This document shows positions 6,501-9,158 of a DNA stretch of 9,158 bases, one piece after another; positions within the stretch are counted from its first letter, which is position 1; each line of letters opens with the position of its first letter. The DNA lies in assembly GCA_013151585.1 (NCBI GenBank), contig JAADHY010000600.1, positions 1 through 9,158 on the forward strand, read 5' to 3'. Under the pieces are notes generated by a model that saw only the letters and a list, made by a program, of their open reading frames with translations, made no database searches and was not told the DNA's origin. Made by a program: the position numbers and the translations under genes. The stretch is from Planctomycetota bacterium (GTDB taxonomy: Bacteria > Planctomycetota > Planctomycetia > Planctomycetales > Planctomycetaceae).

Positions 6501-9155
6501 GGAGTTGTAATTGAAACTCATTCGAGGAAAGGCTTGTCGCAGGATCGGATAGACCGTGTGCGCCCGCATGACTTTCACGTCGTACACGACGACTTTTGTG
6601 CCACCTTCACCCGCGGCTTTGATCAGCTCTTCGATCGTCGTTTTGATCGTTTGATGATCCGACGCCGTCGCCCAAGCCATGACGCTGCGAGTGGTGGCAT
6701 CCACACTGATCCGCGCGTTGGGAACGACCGTGCTCAAAAAACTGGCCACGGTGCTCGGCTCGGCGTCCCCGACCGGATAGACCACCAGCGTTCGCTTGTG
6801 TTCCGGGTCTTCCTGGTCCAGCTCTTGGATCAATGTTTCGGCTCGTGTCACATCGTCCGGCGAAGCGGAGACGATGAGCCGGTTGTTTGTCGAATCGACG
6901 GTCACTTGCGCTTGCGGCAGCAGACGCTGCAGTGCAGGGACGAGGGTCGACGCCTGCGTGTGCTCCAGCGGAAACGCCCGCGTCACCGGCTCAGGAACTT
7001 GCGGCATCGCATTGATCGCTTGCTCGATCAAAGCGTGCTCTTCGGCCGTCGCCCAGGCGACAAGCGTATTCGGGTCGGCGCCGGTGCTGAGGGTGGCTCG
7101 CGGGACAATGCGCACCAACATCGACTGAGCCTGCGATGCGCCTCCAACCGACTTCACGTCGTACGACCGCAGCTCCATGCCCTCTTGCTTCTTGGCCGCC
7201 GCTTCCAACTGCTTGATCAGTTGAGCGAGCTTCTTGTGGTCGGCTGCCGTGCCCCAGGCCAGCAGTTTCGAGAGGTCCGTCGAGTTGTAATTGAATCGCA
7301 TCTGCGGGAAGGCGTCGCGCAAGATGTAATAGATCGTGTTGGCCCCCATGGTTTTCACGTCGTACACGACGACCTGGCTGGCGCCTTCGCCCACTTGCTG
7401 CAGCAATTCGTCGATCGTGGTTTTGATCGTGGCGTGCTCGGCCGGCGTGGCCCACACCATCAGCTTGCGTGTGTTCGAATCGACGCTAATGCGCGCGTTG
7501 GGCACTGCCGAGCTCAAGAAGCTGGCGACCAGGCTCGGGTCCGCCTCGCCGGTCGGATAGACAACCAGCTTCGGCTCGTGTTCGACGTCTTCCCGGTCCA
7601 GCTCGGTGACGGCTGCTTCCACCTTGGCCATGTCGTCCGGCAACGCGGTCACGAGGATTCGGTTGTTGGGTGGGTCGAGCACGATCCGAGCTTGCGGGAC
7701 GAGGGAGGCGATGGCGGAGTAAACCGTCGAAGCTTGAGTGTGTTCAAAGCGATACGCCCGCGTCACCGCTTTGGGGATCGGCGGGAGCGACTCGATCAGC
7801 TTCTGGATCAGTGTGTGTTGCTCCGGCGTCGCCCACACGATCAGCGTTTTGCCGTCCGTTCCCGTGCTGAAACTGGCCTGCGGAACGATCTGCGCGAGCA
7901 TCGATTGGGCCTGGGACGCTCCGACCGCTTCCACGTCATAGGACTTCAGCTCCATCCCCTCCCGCTTGGCGGCGTCGGCTTCCAACTGTTTCAAAAGGGC
8001 GGCCAATTTCTTGTGATCAGCGGCCGTGCCCCAGGCGACCAGCTTCGACAAATCGTTGCCGTTGTAATTGAACTGCATCTGGGGGAAAGCCTGTCGCACG
8101 AGCGGATAAAGCGTATTGGCGCGCAGGTTTTTCACGTCGTAGACGACCACCTGGCTGCCGCCGCTGGTTTCAGCCGCCCGGACCATCTTCTCGACGGTGG
8201 TGCGGATCGTCTCGTGGTCCTTCGGCGTGGCCCAGGCCATCAACGTGCCGCTGCCGGAATCGATCGACAAGCGGGCATCGGGGACAGCTTGCCGCAAGAA
8301 GTTGAGCACGCTATCTGGGTCGGCGGCGCCGAGAGGATACGTTTCCAGCTTCGCGCGATGCTTTTCGTCGGGGCCGGCGTCGAGTTTCCGAATTGCGGCG
8401 GCGATCTTCTCGTGCTCCGCCTTTGAAGCCCAGATCACCAGGGTCGGCGTGCGGGGCGAGGCGAGAATTCGGATGTTGGGAAACATGTCTCGCAACACGC
8501 TCTGCACCGTGCTCGCGTCGATTTCTTCGAGCGGATAAAGCTGCATTTCTCGCTCGCCCTGCTTCTGCTTCTCTTCGCGAAGCTGAGTAATCGCCTGATT
8601 GATGAGAGCATGATCTTCCGGCTTAGCCCAAGCGATCAGCGAGTTGCCGTCACTGCCGATGGTGAACTTCACGTCGGGCACCACGTTGGCCAACAGGTCG
8701 CGCGTTTGGGTCGCTCCAATGGCCGAGGCGTCGTAAATGCGCAGCTCGAGCCCCGCCGTATCTTCCAGTTGGTCCACAATCTGTTGGATCAACTTGTGAT
8801 CGCGTGCCGGGCCCCAAGCCAGCAGGCGGCTCGGATCCGACGACGTGTACGTGAAGGTCACTCGCGGAAATGCGGGCCGCAAGAGCGTGTAGGCCGTGGG
8901 CGCTCCTGTGTGGGGCACGTTGTAGACCGCCATCTTCGTGCCGCTCTCGCCGCCCGCCTGAGCCACCATTTTCTGGATCGCCTCGCCGATCATCTGCTGC
9001 TGCTTCGGTGTGGCCCAGACCAGGATCGTCCCGGCGTTCTCATCGACCGAGATGCGGGCGTCGGGAGCCACGTTTTGCAAAAACTGGGTGACGGTCGACG
9101 CATTCAAGCCCCCCAGCGGATAGACCTCCGCTCGCGGGCGATGCTGATCGTCCGG
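447..9155 (-). CDS. Giant secretin-N (type II/III secretion short-domain) repeat protein, 5' partial
   Basis: One continuous frame of more than 2,890 codons ends in TGA at 447-449. The protein is almost wholly built from 60-70 residue secretin-short (N1-like) domains: a strand such as VVVYDV, a helix, a strand pair with cores like NNRLIVSASPDD or LMVWATPAEH, then a helix. Numbering from the TTG at 9105-9107, seven ABCD units end near residue 1809, a three-domain (A-C-D) array with its diverged copy ends near 2342, one diverged domain and a half domain reach about 2457, a Pro/Ala/Ser linker spans 2458-2629, and two canonical domains, a half domain and an Arg/Ser tail finish the chain. No barrel-forming secretin domain is present, so it probably cannot form a pore alone. 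In secretins these domains pack into periplasmic rings and bind partner proteins; a long envelope scaffold or fibre is inferred here. The TTG is unlikely to be the real start, because repeat homology extends upstream of it to 9155. Signal peptide and promoter lie outside the window. Confidence 0.9.
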   Translation of the reverse strand, partial: PDDQHRPRAEVYPLGGLNASTVTQFLQNVAPDARISVDENAGTILVWATPKQQQMIGEAIQKMVAQAGGESGTKMAVYNVPHTGAPTAYTLLRPAFPRVTFTYTSSDPSRLLAWGPARDHKLIQQIVDQLEDTAGLELRIYDASAIGATQTRDLLANVVPDVKFTIGSDGNSLIAWAKPEDHALINQAITQLREEKQKQGEREMQLYPLEEIDASTVQSVLRDMFPNIRILASPRTPTLVIWASKAEHEKIAAAIRKLDAGPDEKHRAKLETYPLGAADPDSVLNFLRQAVPDARLSIDSGSGTLMAWATPKDHETIRTTVEKMVRAAETSGGSQVVVYDVKNLRANTLYPLVRQAFPQMQFNYNGNDLSKLVAWGTAADHKKLAALLKQLEADAAKREGMELKSYDVEAVGASQAQSMLAQIVPQASFSTGTDGKTLIVWATPEQHTLIQKLIESLPPIPKAVTRAYRFEHTQASTVYSAIASLVPQARIVLDPPNNRILVTALPDDMAKVEAAVTELDREDVEHEPKLVVYPTGEADPSLVASFLSSAVPNARISVDSNTRKLMVWATPAEHATIKTTIDELLQQVGEGASQVVVYDVKTMGANTIYYILRDAFPQMRFNYNSTDLSKLLAWGTAADHKKLAQLIKQLEAAAKKQEGMELRSYDVKSVGGASQAQSMLVRIVPRATLSTGADPNTLVAWATAEEHALIEQAINAMPQVPEPVTRAFPLEHTQASTLVPALQRLLPQAQVTVDSTNNRLIVSASPDDVTRAETLIQELDQEDPEHKRTLVVYPVGDAEPSTVASFLSTVVPNARISVDATTRSVMAWATASDHQTIKTTIEELIKAAGEGGTKVVVYDVKVMRAHTVYPILRQAFPRMSFNYNSSDLTKLIAWGTAGDHKKLAELIKQLEAAAAKQEGMELRSYDVEAVGVSQAQSMLSRIVPQATFSSGTDGKTLIVWASPEQHALIEQVINSLPPVTKAVTRAYRIQHAQVSSIYSAVRSLVPQAQMVIDSPNNRIIVTALPDDLAKVEAALAELDREDAEHKPTLVVYPTGEADPSLVRSFLSSVVPNARIDVDPSTRRLMVWATPTEHATIKATIDELIKQVGEGASRVAVYDVKAMGANTVYYILREAFPQMRFNYNTRDLSKLIAWGTPSDHKKLAELIKQLEAAAVKQEGMELRSYDVESVGASRAQTMLARVVPRATFSVGADPDTLIVWATPEEHTLIEQVVNSLPPAPEVATRAFRLEHARASSVYSALRSLVPQAVLALDTANNRVIVTALPDDMKKIEAAVTELDREDVEHKPTLALYDVGEADPSTVSTFLQSVVPNARINVDQNTGKIMAWATPTEHATIKTTIEQMMKEAGEGATKVVVYDVTATGAASAYYILNRAFPRMQFTYSPRDPSHLVAWGPAIDHEKVKKIVDQLEDSAARLAGFELRSYEVESIGASRAQVVLSRIVPRATLAVGTDPDTLLAWATPEDHAIIEQIVSQLPPAPEVVSRVYRLQHADVRAVYSTLRTLVPQASVAMDTANRSVIVSALPDDQEKVAAAIQELDAEDAEHKPTLVVYPVGDADPDTVSQFLSNAFPNARVTVDQEAGTVLVWATPAEHTAIKTTIEEISKRAGQGGTKVVSYDVSGTGARNAYYFLRYAFPRMRITYSIRDDTRLIAWGSAKDHEKLAALIQQLEDEATRQANYEVRSYDVEAVGATRAQQMLREVAPKATFAVGSDRNTLIAWASPEDHERIQKIVSQLPPVPKMVSHIYYLRRADPRAALNVLQALVPDAEMSVDRENRSIIVSATEEDHEKIKAAVEEMDQERPDAPTPRIQIHPFKKADPRDVYYALRMMYRNRPDVHMALDSGNDTLLVVAPPEVHEKIDQLIADIEAAGGAMRQGMTVKTYDVESVGAIEARSILRKAVPKAEFTVGEDPDKLIVRARPEDHVLIEEILKELPPKPKPVSRIYYFRRADPQAALPVLEALAPRAEMAVDEENRSIIVSATDEDHERIKAAVEDMDRERPDAPTPRLQIHPFKTADPRDVYVALRAMYRFRRDVQMALDTTNDTLIVVAPPEVHEKVDQLIAEVEAAGKEMRQGMTVKTYDIQSVDVRDARDILRKAVPKAEFTIGEDPTKLIVRARPEDHVLIEQVLKELPPRRQMISRIYYLRKADPRAALSVLEKLAPNAEMAVDEENSSIIVSATEEDHARLKAAVSELEKEQPDAPIPRPQTYKVTAADPYNLYRTLLSLYRRRDDVQITIDRVNDTLVVIAPPDEHKKIGELIKTVEQAGTSEGPEKLEFYSIKNMDATAVLTVVQNLLERQAGRDSKSYVSLAPRSEQLVVVARPEVHELIRKALEGLKAEEPVLEVYQLEMVDPLTAELAISRLFDSRTGQPVPLVDSDSATQRLFVRATAEQQEKIRELLVKMGEEGLTVRRGTTGSARLRVIPFDGDATQAVEEIRRVWSQIRKNPIQVIKPHHMLRPPAKKPESEPDENSQKKPAAGAPQSKAKPSGAAPAKSSGDTSASIRPVNRPARSALAAAGISDVGLSIVAALAASRDEGQERPPRSADPGRVKIEPGGRAPEPADPPSSPSTLPGRPASAPLPDEPPKSLSQQKSQQTGAARSERPASASAIEDAATESANSDSEQEPPPIVVIVGTDSVTITSDDPEALNQFENLLRSLSGRAGMVGRNLMIVPLQNVTATMVSMTLNRLFRDSRYGSVATGPVTVVPDERLNAVIVHANRADRSMIRNLIAVLDTAEIPDSQAIKRAMIIPVKNTDARRIEAVIRNIYRTQLMSRGLTQPVRIPSGIPSRLASALQQLNAAAAGPLLTIDVEDQSNSLVVMGPTPLLEEIKQLVDELDRVAKEERDRQIRVIPLKKTNSLRVQQALQMLRGRGSYSRSRSRYRSR
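564..1220 (-). other. C-terminal module with two canonical secretin-short domains
   Basis: The module opens with a strand-helix piece (IVVIVGTDSVTITSDDPEAL, then NQFENLLRSLSG). The first complete domain follows from about 1100: LMIVPLQNVTATMVSMTLNR, then VTVVPDERLNAVIVHANRAD and a helix ending IAVLD. The second, from about 869, is AMIIPVKNTDARRIEAVIRN, a long insertion around SRGLTQPVRIPSGIPSRL, then LLTIDVEDQSNSLVVMGPTP and a helix ending LVDELD. The V-P-L-x-N/K-x-x-A opening and the D-x-x-x-N-x-L-x-V core are the clearest secretin-short signatures in the window, and they anchor the family call for the more unusual upstream repeats. Confidence 0.85.
1221..1736 (-). other. Low-complexity Pro/Ala/Ser-rich linker in the giant protein
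   Basis: Residues about 2458-2629 break the domain periodicity. The stretch is rich in Pro, Ala, Ser, Lys, Glu and Gln (for example KKPAAGAPQSKAKPSGAAPA and PSSPSTLPGRPASAPLPDEP) and is probably disordered. It separates the repeat arrays from the C-terminal module. Near its middle (about 1506-1580) is a short Ala/Ile/Val/Leu-rich segment, SALAAAGISDVGLSIVAALA, which is more hydrophobic than its surroundings; an Asp in the centre makes a true membrane span doubtful. The linker ends at a PPP just before the strand IVVIVGTD. Confidence 0.8.
1737..2690 (-). repeat. Diverged secretin-short domains before the linker
   Basis: A third, diverged D'-A'-C' unit occupies 2690-2082 (203 residues). Its D' is still close to the others (ISRIYYLRKADPRAALSVL), but A' (YKVTAADPYNLYRTLLSL, then NDTLVVIAPPDEH) and C' (LEFYSIKNMDATAVLTVV, then EQLVVVARPEVHELI) have drifted. 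Another domain follows from 2081: VLEVYQLEMVDPLTAELAIS, an insertion around SRTGQPVPLVDSDSA, and a TQRLFVRATAEQQEKI core without His. A half domain (RLRVIPFDGDATQAVEEIRR, from about 1850) then runs into the linker without its second strand pair. The graded divergence suggests this end is older than the upstream arrays or under less homogenisation. Confidence 0.75.
2691..3878 (-). repeat. Two tandem three-domain (D'-A'-C') units of 198 residues
   Basis: The Val/Ile codon that opens the D' motif (V/I-S-x-IYY) lies at 3876-3878, 3282-3284 and 2688-2690, giving two exact periods of 594 bp (198 residues). Each unit contains D' (IYYLRRADP, then IIVSATEEDHEKI and DAPTPR), A' (QIHPFKKADPRDVY, then NDTLLVVAPPEVHEKID) and C' (GMTVKTYDVESV, then KAEFTVGEDPDKLIVRARPEDHVLIE). 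Relative to ABCD, the B-type domain is missing. These domains are more charged than the upstream ones and lack the Trp of the W-A/G-x-x core, which makes them look closer to ordinary secretin-short domains. Confidence 0.88.
3681..4460 (-). repeat. ABCD unit 7, junction to the three-domain array
   Basis: A, B and C follow the pattern of the preceding units: VWATPAEH in A, RITYSIRDDTRLIAWGSA in B and LIAWASPEDH in C. The fourth domain (3878-3681) has already switched to the D' type of the following array. It opens SHIYYLRRADPRAALNVL and has an SIIVSATEEDHEKI core ending in DAPTPR. This D' is therefore shared: it closes the four-domain array and opens the three-domain one. Confidence 0.8.
4461..5237 (-). 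repeat. ABCD unit 6
   Basis: A 777-bp unit with its own variants. A opens with ALYDVGEADP. B has TATGAASAYYILNRAFP, then FTYSPRDPSHLVAWGPA and IVDQLEDSAARLAG, resembling B of unit 1. C has LRSYEVESIGASRAQ and a LLAWATPEDH core. D has LQHADVRAVYSTLRTLVPQA. It marks the change from the homogeneous middle of the array towards the more charged C-terminal part. Confidence 0.8.
5238..6791 (-). repeat. Two-unit block, ABCD units 4 and 5 (second copy of higher-order repeat)
   Basis: Unit 4 spans 6791-6015 and unit 5 spans 6014-5238. Unit 4 shares with unit 2 the YPILRQAFP helix in B, GTDGKTLIVWASPEQH in C and KAVTRAYR at the C/D junction. Unit 5 shares with unit 3 PTGEADPSLVRSFLSS in A, YYILREAFP in B, GADPDTLIVWATPEEH in C and the TRAFRLEH opening of D. 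At the DNA level a 35-base exact match links unit 5 (5599-5633) to unit 3 (7156-7190), exactly 1,557 bp apart. Confidence 0.75.
6792..8351 (-). repeat. Two-unit block, ABCD units 2 and 3 (first copy of higher-order repeat)
   Basis: Unit 2 spans 8351-7572 and unit 3 spans 7571-6792. Unit 2 carries B with a YPLVRQAFP helix and C with a GTDGKTLIVWATPEQH core. Unit 3 carries A with PTGEADPSLVASFLSS, B with YYILRDAFP and C with a GADPNTLVAWATAEEH core. The same two sets of variants recur in the same order in units 4 and 5. That alternation indicates that this 1,560-bp block and the next 1,554-bp block descend from one duplication of a pair of units. Confidence 0.75.
8352..9134 (-). repeat. ABCD unit 1 (N-terminal-most unit visible)
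   Basis: This is the most divergent of the seven units. Its D domain is atypical: it has an IWASKAEH core with Trp and His where units 2-6 have a PDD core without Trp. Its A domain lacks the usual His (PKQQQ instead of PxEH). Its B domain (FTYTSSDPSRLLAWGPA, then IVDQLED) is closest to B of unit 6. Its C domain (GSDGNSLIAWAKPEDH) is closest to C of unit 7. The A domain begins upstream of the TTG at 9105-9107 with residues matching the start of other A domains, showing that the protein does not start at that TTG. Confidence 0.85.
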
Positions 9156-9158
9156 CTA
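9156..9158 (-). other. In-frame TAG at the window edge, upstream of the repeat protein
   Basis: The last three bases of the plus strand (CTA) read TAG on the minus strand, in frame with the giant gene. The next codons read PDDQHRPRAEVYPLGG, which aligns without gaps to the D-to-A junction of unit 2 (PDEKHRAKLETYPLGA), so coding continues right up to the TAG. The equivalent residue in other junctions is Gln, Arg or Ala; Gln CAG would need one base change to become TAG. It may be an end-of-contig error, a real nonsense mutation splitting a longer gene, or chance. Confidence 0.5.

Larger units (their letters stand above)
3681..9134 (-). repeat. Tandem array of seven four-domain (ABCD) units
   Basis: Aligning the codon just after the E-H-K/R motif at the D-to-A junction gives marker positions 9135, 8352, 7572, 6792, 6015, 5238 and 4461, with the last unit ending at 3681. 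The spacings are 783, 780, 780, 777, 777, 777 and 780 bp, all multiples of three. Each unit carries four related domains. A has a YPxGxADP opening and a VWATPxxH core. B has a VVVYDV opening, an AFPxMxFxYN strand and an AWGTAxDH core. C has an LRSYDVExVGAS opening and a VWATPEEH core. D has an LVPQA helix end and an NNRxIVxAxPDD core. Length differences are single-codon indels, for example an extra Gly in C of unit 3 (SVGGASQ) and one extra residue at the A/B junction of unit 2. No frameshift is seen anywhere in the array. Confidence 0.92.

Noticed and set aside
6534..8426. 630-codon plus-strand open frame
   Set aside because: It lies exactly antisense and in codon register to the repeat gene, its translation is His/Arg/Asp-rich with no recognisable domain, and it repeats only because the gene opposite repeats.
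9105..9107. TTG as the true start of the giant gene
   Set aside because: Codons upstream of it still align to the repeat junction, and no signal peptide or ribosome binding site accompanies it.
3681..9134. CRISPR array or mobile element as an explanation of the DNA repeats
   Set aside because: The repeats are long, imperfect and contiguous, keep reading frame, and vary as protein domains do; there are no short direct repeats with spacers and no transposase.

Overview
This GC-rich window is almost entirely one gene. A single uninterrupted minus-strand reading frame runs from the right edge (about 9155) to a TGA at 447-449. It encodes at least 2,886 residues of an extremely repetitive protein. 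The repeats have the pattern of the short secretin N domain (the 'bacterial type II/III secretion system short domain', Secretin_N/N1-like): a beta strand, a helix, a beta hairpin with an N-x-L-x-V-x-A-x-P-like core, and a second helix. I count roughly 39 complete copies of a 60-70 residue domain, plus half copies. There is no secretin outer-membrane barrel domain, so this is not a normal secretin. Very large, GC-rich genes carrying many secretin-short domains are familiar from Planctomycetota (Pirellulales-like). That is my best guess for the source, but it is an inference from protein style, not from a marker gene.

Layout along the protein (right to left in the window): (1) seven tandem four-domain units, ABCD, of 259-261 residues each (9134 to 3681); (2) a switch to a three-domain period of exactly 198 residues, in which the B-type domain is missing (3878 to 2691), followed by a diverged third copy (2690 to 2082); (3) one further diverged domain and a half domain (2081 to about 1737); (4) a low-complexity Pro/Ala/Ser linker of about 170 residues (1736 to 1221); (5) a C-terminal module with two more canonical secretin-short domains (about 1220 to 564); (6) a final half domain and a short Arg/Ser-rich tail (563 to 447). 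Units 2 and 4 resemble each other, as do units 3 and 5, which points to duplication of a two-unit block of about 1.56 kb.

At the left edge, on the plus strand, lies the 3' end of another gene (1-279). It encodes a very basic, Arg/Lys-rich tail and converges on the giant gene. The 167-bp gap between the two stop codons holds only a weak hairpin. At the right edge the last three bases form an in-frame TAG on the minus strand, although repeat homology continues right up to it. The true start, signal peptide and promoter of the giant gene are therefore not visible. No RNA genes, mobile elements or CRISPR arrays were seen.
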